Below are positions 46,276 through 54,913 of a stretch of DNA of 64,000 bases, piece by piece. The stretch covers positions 1 through 64,000 of the forward strand of contig JANSYA010000008.1 in the NCBI GenBank assembly GCA_024742665.1. The letters run 5' to 3'. The notes under the pieces are model-generated. The model was not told where the DNA came from, searched no databases, and saw only the letters and a list, made by a program, of their open reading frames with translations. The translations under genes were made by a program, and so were the position numbers. Position 1 is the stretch's first letter, and the number at the start of each line of letters is the position of its first letter. The DNA comes from a bacterium. GTDB taxonomy: Bacteria > Spirochaetota > Leptospiria > Leptospirales > Leptonemataceae.

Positions 46276-48663
46276 ATGACTGCCCCTCACCAAAAACGCC
46301 GCCCCGCCGCCTTCGCTGCCCTCATCGCCTTCTCGCTGGCGGGCGCCTTCGCCGCGATTCACGGCGATCCTCTCGATCGTTTCACCGGCCCGGATTTCGA
46401 ATCGTCTGTAGCGCTGGACTCGGCCGCAGCCGGCATTCCCACGCTGGCCGGCGTCGGCACCGCCTTTCCCGGTCCGGCCGATGCGCCGAAGATCGGCGAG
46501 CTCCAGGCGCTGCCCTCCCTCGACAGCCACCCGGAAATTCTGCTGCGGGACGCCTTTCGCGCGGAAATCGCAGGGGACAATCGCCAGGCTCTGGAGAGCT
46601 ATGCGGCTTTCTTTGAAAAGGGCGAAGACAGCGCCCACGCCCGGGCGGCCTACGGGCGTCTGCTTGCCGTAAACCGGCGCTTCGACGATGCTTTGCGAGA
46701 ACTCGATCGCGCGATTGAGCTGGCCCCGCCCGCCGCGGGCAGCGAATACGCGATTCTGAAAGGCGAAGTGCTGCGCCGGGCGAAGCGCGACGGCGACGCG
46801 CGGGATTTTTTGAAGCAGGCCCGCTTTCGCTACGAAGACGATCCCGGCATTGAATTTCTACTCGGCGAAATCTACTACGATGCGCGGGACTATCCGCTCG
46901 CCTGGCAGCACCACAAACGCACTCTCGTCCATCTCGACCGCGCCGGCTCCAGGGCCGCCACCTATCGCAGTATCAGCCTCTGGCGATTGGCCGATTTGAA
47001 TCTGCGCGCAAACAAATTGGAGCGCGCCGGACAGTATCTGGAACAATATTTACGGCACAACCCCCGAAGACACTATCCCCGCTATATTCTGGCCGACCGG
47101 GTGTACTATCGTCTGGGACGCTACGAGGACTCTCGTCGAGAGCTCGAAAATTTGCTGCGCAACGACGAAGTCGACCTGGCCGAGCAGAGCGTTGACCTGG
47201 CCCGGGGCTACGGACTGCTGGCCCGCATTTATTATCTGTTCCAGGACGTGCGATTTATTCCAACGCTGCGCCTGCACAGCGCCTATAAAAAAGACAATCA
47301 GCCCGGGATCGTCGAGCGCTCCCTGTTTCTTGCGCATCGCGGCGACGAACGCGAGGCTTTGCGCATTCTGCTGCCGATTGTCAAGCGCCAGGAAAACACC
47401 GTCTTCATTCCCTGGGTCGCCATTCTGCGGATCGTTGAAAAATCCGGCCGCCCCGAACTGATCGCCGATCAACTGACCCACGTCGCTTCCATCGCCGAAG
47501 GTTTCGGTCGCCATCGCATGGCCTTCAGGTGGCTGCACGACGCCAGCGCGATCAAAGCCAGCGCGCCGAAAGTGCCGGTCAGCGAAACTCGTATCAATCA
47601 GGTCTTCGCCGCCCACTATGAAGCGACGGGGCAAAACTATCGCGCGTCCCTCTATCTGGACCGGGCCATCCGGGCCGCTGAAGCCGCCCATTCCGCTCGA
47701 ACTGAATCGAAAAAAGATGCGGGCGACTCAGCGGATTCGACCGCCCCCGATACCCCCGAGAGCGCCGCCGACGAATTCGAAGAAGATCTACAGGACGTCA
47801 TTGCGCGCCTGAAACTCACGCGGGCTTCGATCCTTGCGAAGTCGGATGTGGGTCAATATGATCTGGCGGCGGCTCTGGCCCGCGAAGTCGGGGAGAGCGC
47901 CCTGGCCCATGCGACGCGCGGCGAAATCGAATATTCCCGCGGCGATCTGGCGGCGGCTGAAGCGGCCTACACCCGGGCGATCGAACTGGTTCCGATCGAA
48001 GCCGCTCGACAACAAAAGAATCCCCGGGTGCGGGAAGTGCTGGGCGTCGGTCGCCGCAGTCGTTCGAGCTATTATTTTATGCGGGCGGCAGTCCGCTACG
48101 ATCGCGGGGCGGTGGCGGAAGCGGTCGCCGACCTGGAACAATCCCTGGAACTAAATCCCAAATTCGCCATCGCGGCGAATTTTCTCGCCTATTTGTATGC
48201 GCGCGAAAATCAAAAGCTGCTGACCGCCTTTCGCCTGGTGGACGAAGCCATCGAAAGCGATCCCGTCAACGGTCACTATCTGGACACCCTCGCCTGGATT
48301 CATTTTCGTCGCGGCGAGTATCCGAAGGCGCGCTATCATGCTTCGTACGCGGTGCGTTTGCTGGAATACGAAGGCGAAACTTTCTCTTCGGGGGCGAAAA
48401 CCGGCGGCGAAAAAAATTCCGGTGTGGAACCGGAGATGCTCGCGCATTTGGGCGATATTCTGACGGCCCTGGCGCGGCCGACCGAAGCCGGACGCAATTA
48501 TCGCCGGGCGCGCGCGCTCTTAAAACAGCGGCAGAGTCTGCGCGACGACAGCGGCCGAGCGCGAAACTTTGGACTGCACGATCGGAAGCTGCTGGAACGC
48601 CTGGAAGGGCTGCTCGGCGCATCGCAATCCGACTCCAGCACGACGACCCAACCTGCGGACTGA
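46276..48663 (+). CDS. Exported TPR protein
   Basis: The 795-residue protein has an N-terminal signal or anchor (about 10-28) and at least ten TPR-like helix pairs. Examples are the repeats near 95-130, 155-250 and 540-680, including FLAYLYARENQKLLTAFRLVDEAIESDP-type units ending with DTLAWIHFRRGEYPKA. The latter is typical of the last repeats of bacterial TPR scaffold proteins. A charged Ser/Asp/Glu linker sits at about 475-500. It is probably a periplasmic scaffold. It is followed 66 bases later by a LolB-like lipoprotein gene, a pairing seen in other bacteria where TPR and LolB/DUF4292 proteins are neighbours. Confidence 0.8.
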   Translation: MTAPHQKRRPAAFAALIAFSLAGAFAAIHGDPLDRFTGPDFESSVALDSAAAGIPTLAGVGTAFPGPADAPKIGELQALPSLDSHPEILLRDAFRAEIAGDNRQALESYAAFFEKGEDSAHARAAYGRLLAVNRRFDDALRELDRAIELAPPAAGSEYAILKGEVLRRAKRDGDARDFLKQARFRYEDDPGIEFLLGEIYYDARDYPLAWQHHKRTLVHLDRAGSRAATYRSISLWRLADLNLRANKLERAGQYLEQYLRHNPRRHYPRYILADRVYYRLGRYEDSRRELENLLRNDEVDLAEQSVDLARGYGLLARIYYLFQDVRFIPTLRLHSAYKKDNQPGIVERSLFLAHRGDEREALRILLPIVKRQENTVFIPWVAILRIVEKSGRPELIADQLTHVASIAEGFGRHRMAFRWLHDASAIKASAPKVPVSETRINQVFAAHYEATGQNYRASLYLDRAIRAAEAAHSARTESKKDAGDSADSTAPDTPESAADEFEEDLQDVIARLKLTRASILAKSDVGQYDLAAALAREVGESALAHATRGEIEYSRGDLAAAEAAYTRAIELVPIEAARQQKNPRVREVLGVGRRSRSSYYFMRAAVRYDRGAVAEAVADLEQSLELNPKFAIAANFLAYLYARENQKLLTAFRLVDEAIESDPVNGHYLDTLAWIHFRRGEYPKARYHASYAVRLLEYEGETFSSGAKTGGEKNSGVEPEMLAHLGDILTALARPTEAGRNYRRARALLKQRQSLRDDSGRARNFGLHDRKLLERLEGLLGASQSDSSTTTQPAD

Positions 48664-48729
48664 AAAACAAACTTTTTCCCAACGGCGGCAGTCTAAACTG
48701 GACTCGACCGTCTTCACTACTACGAGGCA

Positions 48730-49530
48730 ATGATTCTGAATTCTATGATACCGAAGCCATTCAATACTATTCGAACGAAACTGTGGGCGTTCCTGGCGGT
48801 CGCCTGCCTGTATTTTTTCGCGGCCGCCTGCGAGACCACCGGCGATACCCGCCCGCCGCCGGATTTAACGGACGACGCCAGCGTCGAACTCGCTGAAATT
48901 CGCAAACTATATGCGGCGCCCGACTGCTACGTGGCCACCTTCTCGATTAAGGGCCGGGCCGCGGGCCAGGCGGAACAGGAAGCCCGGGGCGTCATTCGCG
49001 CTGACAATATAAATCAGCGTCTGCTTTTGATTTTCAAAGATCCCTTTTTGGGTATCACCCTTTCGCGCGTGGTCATTAAAGATGGCATAGTAATTCTCAG
49101 CAACCCGCGCAACGATCTCCAGCGGGTTCCGTTAGACCGATTTCAAATGCAGGGGCTGGGCAACAACGGGATCCAGCTGCCGTTTGCCGTTTTCCAGGAT
49201 CTGCTGTTTGCGCGCCTGCCGGATGAACTCTTCAGCGAGCAGGCGACTCGAACCTTAACCGGCACGGAGCTGAACGTAAATCTACAGCGACCGCCTGAGG
49301 ATTTTCGGTACCGTTTTAACGAGCGGAGACTGCGAGAGATCCGTTACCAGCAGCAGGCCGCGCGGCCTGTCGACGTTCAGGTGAAGCTTGAGGGAACATA
49401 TCGCGATACGGTCTTTCCGGCGCGCATCAATCTGCAGGCGCTGTCGCCGGGCAACGATCGCCTGCAGATTCGTTTTTTAAGCATCAATCCGGGCGCCGTC
49501 TGTCGCGCTTCTCAATTCTCGGATCGCTGA
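48730..49530 (+). CDS. LolB/DUF4292-like lipoprotein
   Basis: The 266-residue lipoprotein has lipobox FFAAAC (Cys34) and a mature domain of repeated antiparallel strands. Its pattern of CYVATFSIKGRA, RGVIRAD..RLLLIFKDP and ITLSRVVIKDGIVIL is that of a LolB/LppX-like half barrel binding lipid acyl chains. A role in lipoprotein or lipid delivery to the outer membrane is likely (inference from fold). GAGG lies four bases before ATG 48730, and a second ATG six codons on is possible. The stop is two bases from that of the convergent O-antigen ligase-like gene. Confidence 0.75.
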   Translation: MILNSMIPKPFNTIRTKLWAFLAVACLYFFAAACETTGDTRPPPDLTDDASVELAEIRKLYAAPDCYVATFSIKGRAAGQAEQEARGVIRADNINQRLLLIFKDPFLGITLSRVVIKDGIVILSNPRNDLQRVPLDRFQMQGLGNNGIQLPFAVFQDLLFARLPDELFSEQATRTLTGTELNVNLQRPPEDFRYRFNERRLREIRYQQQAARPVDVQVKLEGTYRDTVFPARINLQALSPGNDRLQIRFLSINPGAVCRASQFSDR

Positions 49531-49532
49531 GC

Positions 49533-51020
49533 TTATTCCTGACGCTGCAAAGAATTGGCCGTACCGGTGGCCAGCCCCAGCAGCGCCCAGTACAGAGTCG
49601 TGACTTCGTCGTCCTGGAAATAACACTGCGCGATTCCGGCGACGAAGAATCCGACCGCGCCCAGAAGCAGCCAGGCATCGCGGCCGTCTCCGGCCCGCTC
49701 GAATAACTCACGCGTCGTAAAAAGTACCAGCGCTAAAAAGAACAGAGCCGCCGGCAGTCCGCCGGTCGCCGCCAGATGCAATAGATCGTTGTGGGCGTGC
49801 CCCCGGGGCGTATTCCGAAAAAAGTAGAGCGTTTCAGGATGCTCGCGGACGAAGGCTTCGCGCCACTCCAGGCCGGCTCGCTCAAAATTTCCGGGCCCGA
49901 CTCCCAGAACCGGCCGGGCGGCCGTGAGTTCGCCGGCCACGGTCCACAGAATCGGCCGGGCGAAATCCGTATGGCGCTGCACGCGTGCAAGCGCTCGATC
50001 GCTTTGCAAGCGAACCGCGTCGGAAAACGAAACCAGACTGAGCGCCGACAGGCCGGCCACCAGTGCAGCGAGGGCCAGCGTCCGTCGCCGCCAGCCCCGG
50101 GTCCGGAGCAGCAGCCAGAGTCCCAGCAGTCCCGCCACGCCCGCGCCGAGTAAAATCGAACGCGTGCCGTTGATCAAAAGCAGCGCGCCCCCTGCGAGCA
50201 CCCCCGCGGCCCAGGCCAGCTGAACCAGTCGCTTCCGGCTCAAGAGCGTCCGGCCGGCGGCCCAGGGCAGGGTCAACATCAGCAGGCCGGCGAAGGTCAG
50301 GCGGGTGTTCATGAAGCCGATCGGTCGGTACACGGTCCAGCCCCCGACGACTGCGAAAGGGTGCTGGGGCCGATTGGCGGCGCTCGCCAGCAGTTGGTCG
50401 CTCTCGGCGGCTTCGAAGAGCTGGCGAAAGAAATGCGGGATGGCGCGGGCCAGGCGGAATTCGGAAAAGGCCGCCGCGACGCCGCTGAGAATCAAAAGCA
50501 CAAAGGCCGCGGTCAGGCCTCCAAAGAGCGCGTTCTGAAATTCGGGTCGCCGGGCATGGCGATAAACCAGGAGTCCGAACAAAAACAGCGCCACGTCGCC
50601 CCATTCGCCGGCCGCGCCGCGACGCATGCCGTCTGCGAAGGCGAGGGCGCCGTCCATGAATGATCCGGAATGCCCGGCGCTGGCAGCGAAGAAGGCATCA
50701 GCGCAGCTGTGTAGCAGCCCGCTCAAGAATAACCAGACAAAGAGCCCGCAGCCCGCCAGCCAGACCGGCGGCAGCTCGCGCAGGCGATTCAGCAGGCTGC
50801 GAAACGTGCCGGATCCATGTCGCGAATCGCGGGCGCTCAGTCGCTCTTGAAGAAATACGATGAAAAAACACGCGAAGCTCAGACCGATTAGAATCTGGGT
50901 GGCGCTGATCGAAAGCGTCATGGCCGGAAAGGCCAGCGCCGTCGCATAGACGCCGACGATTTCGGTCTTGCGCATCGAAAAAAACGACGAATTAGAATCC
51001 GAGGTCGTTGTCCGGGGCAT
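49533..51020 (-). CDS. O-antigen ligase-like (Wzy_C/WaaL) membrane protein
   Basis: The ~495-residue protein has eleven to twelve predicted helices and a large periplasmic loop. The Wzy_C signature RPVLGVGPGNFERAG and the later HAHNDLLHLAATGGLPAALFFL region are visible. It probably ligates O-antigen to lipid A-core or polymerises a polysaccharide. ATG 51020 is preferred because GGAG lies seven bases upstream, although this makes a 29-base overlap with the upstream lipoprotein gene. Other starts at 51026 and 50975 are possible. Presence of this protein argues for an LPS-bearing organism. Confidence 0.82.
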   Translation of the reverse strand: MPRTTTSDSNSSFFSMRKTEIVGVYATALAFPAMTLSISATQILIGLSFACFFIVFLQERLSARDSRHGSGTFRSLLNRLRELPPVWLAGCGLFVWLFLSGLLHSCADAFFAASAGHSGSFMDGALAFADGMRRGAAGEWGDVALFLFGLLVYRHARRPEFQNALFGGLTAAFVLLILSGVAAAFSEFRLARAIPHFFRQLFEAAESDQLLASAANRPQHPFAVVGGWTVYRPIGFMNTRLTFAGLLMLTLPWAAGRTLLSRKRLVQLAWAAGVLAGGALLLINGTRSILLGAGVAGLLGLWLLLRTRGWRRRTLALAALVAGLSALSLVSFSDAVRLQSDRALARVQRHTDFARPILWTVAGELTAARPVLGVGPGNFERAGLEWREAFVREHPETLYFFRNTPRGHAHNDLLHLAATGGLPAALFFLALVLFTTRELFERAGDGRDAWLLLGAVGFFVAGIAQCYFQDDEVTTLYWALLGLATGTANSLQRQE

Positions 51021-51855
51021 CGCCATTCTCCGGGTCCGTGGCCGGGCGTTCCACAGCGAAACGAATTTCGGCGGCGATCTTGCTGCGCAGCTCGGCCAGC
51101 AGAGTGCTGGTATTTCGATCGAGAGCGGCGGCCAGCACTGGTTCGTACTGCGCGTACAGCTCGCCGAGACTCAAGTCGCGGTCGTAAGGTTCGGCGGTTT
51201 CCGTCGCCTCCAGATTCGCCTGGTAGATCAGACCGGAGTCGGCGCTGTAGATATTCAGCACGAGAACGCTGGTGACGCTCGCCGGCACGGCTACGATCTT
51301 CGACACAGAGTGATCCGCGAGCACGGTTACAAAATAGCGGGCGCCGAGGGCGCGACTGCTGCGCAGCATCAGCTCTTCTTCTTCAGCGTTCGTAATGATT
51401 GGCAGCTTTGCGGTATTCAGAAAAAACTTTTTGCGCAAAGGAAAGCGGCCTTCTTGGTAGAGCGCGTGGTCGAGCACGCGATTCCGCGGGATCGTTTGCA
51501 TTTGCAGTTCGGTTTCCATGATCGCCGTGATTTCGCGGTACAGATCGCGATAGTTCTCGTCGGTTCGCCGGGCGATCCAGTTCAGGCCGTTGCTGTTGGC
51601 ATAGCCGAGTTTGCGCACGATCATGCTGAATAAAACGCCGCCGGCTTCTTTTTGGAGCGCGGGCCGGCCGCTGCCGACGACGGCGCCCGTATATAGTTCT
51701 TTCACGCAGCCGGCCGTGCTGAAGAGGATTGCGCAGCTGATGAGGACCGTCGGCGCGAATCTGAATCGCGGAGCGCTACGAATTCGTGCGCGCCCGGATG
51801 GCCCCGTTTGTCGACTCTTCGTTTCGGCCGGATTGAATATGTGCTGGCAGTGCAT
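50992..51855 (-). CDS. Putative lipoprotein of unknown function
   Basis: The 287-residue protein has a long basic N-terminal region before a hydrophobic signal ending FSTAGC (lipobox Cys near residue 50). The mature part has an alpha/beta pattern, with SSRALGARYFVTVLADHSVSKIV resembling periplasmic assembly or LptE/GNA1162-like lipoproteins, but no family is certain. It ends in an Asp/Asn/Glu-rich tail. It lies between the TonB operon (87 bases upstream) and the O-antigen ligase-like gene, which it overlaps by about 29 bases, suggesting one transcript. Confidence 0.65.
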   Translation of the reverse strand: MHCQHIFNPAETKSRQTGPSGRARIRSAPRFRFAPTVLISCAILFSTAGCVKELYTGAVVGSGRPALQKEAGGVLFSMIVRKLGYANSNGLNWIARRTDENYRDLYREITAIMETELQMQTIPRNRVLDHALYQEGRFPLRKKFFLNTAKLPIITNAEEEELMLRSSRALGARYFVTVLADHSVSKIVAVPASVTSVLVLNIYSADSGLIYQANLEATETAEPYDRDLSLGELYAQYEPVLAAALDRNTSTLLAELRSKIAAEIRFAVERPATDPENGDAPDNDLGF

Positions 51856-51888
51856 TATGGCATGCTCCTGGGATGGGTCGAAGCGGCG

Positions 51889-51925
51889 AAACGGGCGGCG
51901 AAGCGAATCGCCGCGCCGCCCGTTT
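51889..51925 (-). terminator. Hairpin between tonB and the lipoprotein gene
   Basis: A perfect 12-base stem (51889-51900 with 51914-51925) with a 13-base loop follows the tonB stop codon at 51943. Only a short T run (TTT) follows on the minus strand, so it may be an attenuator rather than a full terminator. Confidence 0.5.
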
Positions 51926-51942
51926 TCACCGGAGCGGGCCCC

Positions 51943-52581
51943 TTAGTTGATGGTGAAAGAGATGGTCGTATCCCAGACGATGTCTCTGGCTTCCCCGTCC
52001 ACGACGTACGGCCGCCCTTCCACGCGGGTTTTGTTCAGCAGGACGTTGCGAATCGAGCGCACGAATTCCGCCTTGAAGGGTTCATGACCGCCTCCCTGGC
52101 TGCGAATATTACGCACGCGCACGTCTCGCACGCGACCGTTCTTATCTATATAGACTCGCACCGCCGCCGTTACCCGTCCGAGATTCGCCCGCCGGGCCGG
52201 ATCGGGATAGTCGTCGTCGCCGGTGCGCGCGTCCAGGAAGATGCTGTAGCGCTGGTTGATGTCGAGCGTGGGATCGACTGCATTCGCCCAGTTGATCTTT
52301 TCTTCTTCCAGCAGCTTATCGACTTCCACGATTTCGTCGGATAGATCTTTGGATTCCGGCGTTACCACGTCTTCGACTTCGTTGTATTCTACGAAAGTCA
52401 TTTCGGTGCTTACGGCGAGATCCACATTTTCCGGCGCGCCGTCGGGCCACAGCCAGACGCCGATCTGAAACAGGACGATCAAAACGACCTGGAGTAGAAA
52501 GCCGACCGGCAACCATTCCCGTAGCCCCCAGCGCTCCGTGCGTTCCAGCCAGTGGCTGTAGCTCAGCAGGGCGGCCGTCAT
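51943..52581 (-). CDS. tonB: TonB-like energy transducer
   Basis: The 212-residue protein has an N-terminal cytoplasmic tail, one membrane helix (about 25-45) and a short acidic linker instead of the usual Pro-rich one. The C-terminal TonB-like domain (about 125-212) contains VTAAVRVYIDKNGRVRDVRV and ISFTIN. It transfers proton-motive energy from ExbBD to outer-membrane receptors. The ATG overlaps the stop of the upstream exbD by four bases. It is the last gene of an exbB-exbD-exbD-tonB operon. No TonB-dependent receptor is adjacent. Confidence 0.85.
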   Translation of the reverse strand: MTAALLSYSHWLERTERWGLREWLPVGFLLQVVLIVLFQIGVWLWPDGAPENVDLAVSTEMTFVEYNEVEDVVTPESKDLSDEIVEVDKLLEEEKINWANAVDPTLDINQRYSIFLDARTGDDDYPDPARRANLGRVTAAVRVYIDKNGRVRDVRVRNIRSQGGGHEPFKAEFVRSIRNVLLNKTRVEGRPYVVDGEARDIVWDTTISFTIN

Positions 52582-53063
52582 AGCTGGCCTCCCTCGGCGC
52601 CGGCGCTGTTTTCCGAAGAGGAGCCATCAGGGCCGCCTTTCGGAATCCCCGCGCCTTCCGGTCGCGTGGTGATGACCAGGTTGCGCACGCCGGCGTCTTT
52701 TAAGGACTCGACGACCGCGTTCATATTGCGGTAGGGCAGGTCTCGTTCAATGTTTAGATAGACCCGCACCGCCGCGGGCGCGAAGGCCGCTCGTTCTTTG
52801 ATCTGCTGCGCGAGCTCCGGAATCGGAATCGCCTTGTTGAAAAAATAGGCGCTATTTGAATCCGCCATTTCCCGATCGAGATAGATGATCAAGGGGTAGG
52901 GCGAATTCATCCCGCGTCCCGCCAGTTCCGGCACCTCGACCGTTCGCGGCTTCTGATCGGTGACCATAGTAGTGGCCATATAAAAGATCAGCAGCAGGAA
53001 CGCGATATCGCCCATGGCCGCGATGGGAATCGGCGGGGCTTTGCGTTTTTTCTTTAACTGCAT
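52578..53063 (-). CDS. exbD: ExbD/TolR-type protein (second copy)
   Basis: The 161-residue protein has a basic N-terminus and a single helix containing the essential Asp (AAMGDIAFLLLIF). The periplasmic domain ends ESLKDAGVRNLVITTRPE. The C-terminal tail after that is Gly/Ser-rich and longer than usual. It works with ExbB as the proton-conducting stator. It is 13 bases downstream of the first exbD and overlaps tonB by four bases. Confidence 0.9.
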   Translation of the reverse strand: MQLKKKRKAPPIPIAAMGDIAFLLLIFYMATTMVTDQKPRTVEVPELAGRGMNSPYPLIIYLDREMADSNSAYFFNKAIPIPELAQQIKERAAFAPAAVRVYLNIERDLPYRNMNAVVESLKDAGVRNLVITTRPEGAGIPKGGPDGSSSENSAGAEGGQL

Positions 53064-53076
53064 AACACGCCTCCTC

Positions 53077-53505
53077 TTATCGCTTTGCGCCGGCGCTCTT
53101 CGGATCCATTCCGATCGATACGCGGACGATTTGCAGGTCTTGTAAAAGTTTTACGATTTCCGGAATGGCCTGGGCCGGAGCCTCCGCGTGGGCTCGCACC
53201 ACGACGACCAGTTCGGAATTCGCCTTGAATTGTTCTGCGATCACTTCGCCCAGCTCCGGCAGCTCATAGGCTGTGCCGTCGTGGGAAAAGCCGCCGTCGG
53301 GCGCGATGCCGATCTTAAAGACGTTTTCTTTTAAGATCTGCATCGGCGGCGCGTCCTTCACCGGCAGGGGCATTTGCACCCCGCGCAGTTCTAAGAGCGC
53401 GCTGGCCGCCAGGAAAAAGACGATCAACAGAAACGCGATATCGGAAGTGCTTGCGAGAGGAATTTCATCAACTTCGCGGCTCTTCCGTTTTACTCGAAAC
53501 GCCAT
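53077..53505 (-). CDS. exbD: ExbD/TolR-type protein (first copy)
   Basis: The 142-residue protein has a helix with the conserved Asp (STSDIAFLLIVFFLAASAL) and a periplasmic domain carrying VVVRAHAEAPAQAIPEIVKLLQDL. It lies 15 bases downstream of the exbB gene. Two ExbD genes behind one ExbB occur in Leptospira and some other bacteria, implying a mixed ExbD dimer (inference). Confidence 0.9.
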   Translation of the reverse strand: MAFRVKRKSREVDEIPLASTSDIAFLLIVFFLAASALLELRGVQMPLPVKDAPPMQILKENVFKIGIAPDGGFSHDGTAYELPELGEVIAEQFKANSELVVVVRAHAEAPAQAIPEIVKLLQDLQIVRVSIGMDPKSAGAKR

Positions 53506-53520
53506 TGCGTTCGCGCCGCC

Positions 53521-54390
53521 TTACTGCAACTCGCCGGAAACGGCGGAGGCGGATCGTTCTACTTCCATCGTGAAATTATCGATGTAATAGATAAACAGGT
53601 TGTGCACCAGGTAGGTCGGAATCGCGACCAGCAGACCGGCCGCGGTCGTAATCAGGGCTTCTTCTACGCCCCCCGCGAGATCCTGAGCCGTGGGCGCCGC
53701 CTTATTTACGAACTGCAAAAAGCTCGCGCGCATACCGACGACCGTTCCGAAGAAACCGAGCAGCGGCGCCAGATTACCCAGATTCGCCAGCAGGTTCAGG
53801 CCGCGTTCCAGCTTACCGATCTCAACGATCGCCGTGCCTTCGATTTCTTTTTCGAGTCGGGCCACGCCCTTCTCGCGCTTGCGAATGCCGGTCATGAGAA
53901 TGCGCGAAATCAGACGATCGTCGTCTTTGATTTCTTTTTCGAGCGCGTCGAGTCCGCCCTGAGAAAGCGTCGCCGTGATGCGTTCGTAGTAGCCGCGAGT
54001 ATCAATTTGCTGGTTGCGGAAATAAAAGAAACGTTCCAGGGCGAAGGCCGCGATGATCGTCGAGATGATCGCCAGGCCGACCATGGTCAGGCCGCCTTTG
54101 TAAATGACCGAAAAGATCGACTCGCTGCTTGCGTCGTCTTCGCTCTCGGCCGCGCTTTCGTCGGTTTCGCCTTCGGACTCCGTTGAGGCCTGCGCGTCTT
54201 CGCCCGCGGCGTTTTCCGCGCCATCGGTCTCAGTCGTTTCGGTTTCGGCCGGCTGCGGGCCCTGAGCAAAGAGCGGGGCCGGGCCGCTGAAGGCGCCTGC
54301 CGCAAGCACGACGGTCGCCGTCAGTACGATCGCCAGCAGCCGGGGCCGGCGGGCGACGGAAGATAAAAAGGAATCAGTTGTAGTATGCAC
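53521..54390 (-). CDS. exbB: ExbB/TolQ/MotA-family proton channel
   Basis: The 289-residue protein has a signal-like N-terminal helix, then an acidic, Glu/Ala/Thr-rich periplasmic segment of about 50 residues, then three membrane helices. The MotA/TolQ/ExbB signature is visible in NLAPLLGFFGTVVGM and EALITTAAGLLVAIPTYLVHN. The extended N-terminus makes it longer than E. coli ExbB (244 residues) and is typical of several non-proteobacterial forms. It is the first gene of the TonB-system operon and has a 310-base upstream region shared with thiS. Confidence 0.92.
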   Translation of the reverse strand: MHTTTDSFLSSVARRPRLLAIVLTATVVLAAGAFSGPAPLFAQGPQPAETETTETDGAENAAGEDAQASTESEGETDESAAESEDDASSESIFSVIYKGGLTMVGLAIISTIIAAFALERFFYFRNQQIDTRGYYERITATLSQGGLDALEKEIKDDDRLISRILMTGIRKREKGVARLEKEIEGTAIVEIGKLERGLNLLANLGNLAPLLGFFGTVVGMRASFLQFVNKAAPTAQDLAGGVEEALITTAAGLLVAIPTYLVHNLFIYYIDNFTMEVERSASAVSGELQ

Positions 54391-54700
54391 TCGATTTCTC
54401 CAGGTGAATAGGGGTTATGTTTGTGACCTGGTCATGGACAATGTTTGGATATGGATTCTTCGGGTATGTAGCCAGATGTGTCGAATGGGATGATTGTTTG
54501 TATATTTTTAAACAGGCCGCGATTTTTTATGTATTTGGGCCGTCGCCGGAGTACTTTCCGCGCGACACGATCGTCGCAGGCATTTAGAATACCCGTGCGG
54601 GACCGTCCATACCAGAGCCCTTTCTACGGGCTCCGTGTAAAGAAAATAAAGAGTGGCGGCTTGACCACTACAGATCTACTCTAATGCTACAGGTTGGGTT
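54391..54700. promoter_or_regulatory. Divergent exbB-thiS region with TGACC-T-GGTCA palindrome
   Basis: This 310-base region is richer in A+T than its surroundings. An 11-base perfect dyad, TGACC-T-GGTCA, lies at 54424-54434 about 35 bases before exbB. It sits between TTGTCC and CATAAC, a weak minus-strand promoter. A GAGCCC/GGGCTC hairpin lies at about 54618-54636, upstream of thiS, and TTGACC is at 54661-54666. No TPP riboswitch elements or gene were seen. Confidence 0.4.
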
Positions 54701-54901
54701 ATGATTGTAAACGGCAAAGAGCTATCCATCGACGATCTGAAAACCGAGAGTCCGGTCGCTCTGATCGAACACTTTGAGCTGGATCCACGGGCCGTTGCGC
54801 TGGAACGCAACGGTGCGATCCTGCCCCGCTCGGAGTGGGACCGCCAGCGACTGGCAGACGCCGACCGAATCGAGATCATCCGTTTTGTAGGCGGCGGCTG
54901 A
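54701..54901 (+). CDS. thiS: Sulfur carrier protein ThiS
   Basis: The 66-residue ubiquitin-like protein ends in the essential Gly-Gly that is thiocarboxylated and donates sulfur to the thiazole ring of thiamine. The family-typical MIVNGKE start and VALERNGAILPRSEW core are present. AGGTTGGG precedes the ATG by a few bases. thiE follows after 12 bases. Partners ThiF and ThiG are not nearby. Confidence 0.9.
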   Translation: MIVNGKELSIDDLKTESPVALIEHFELDPRAVALERNGAILPRSEWDRQRLADADRIEIIRFVGGG

Positions 54902-54913
54902 GTCGCCGAAACC

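Noticed and set aside
54391..54700. Possible TPP riboswitch before thiS
   Set aside because: The conserved CTGAGA and following core elements could not be found.
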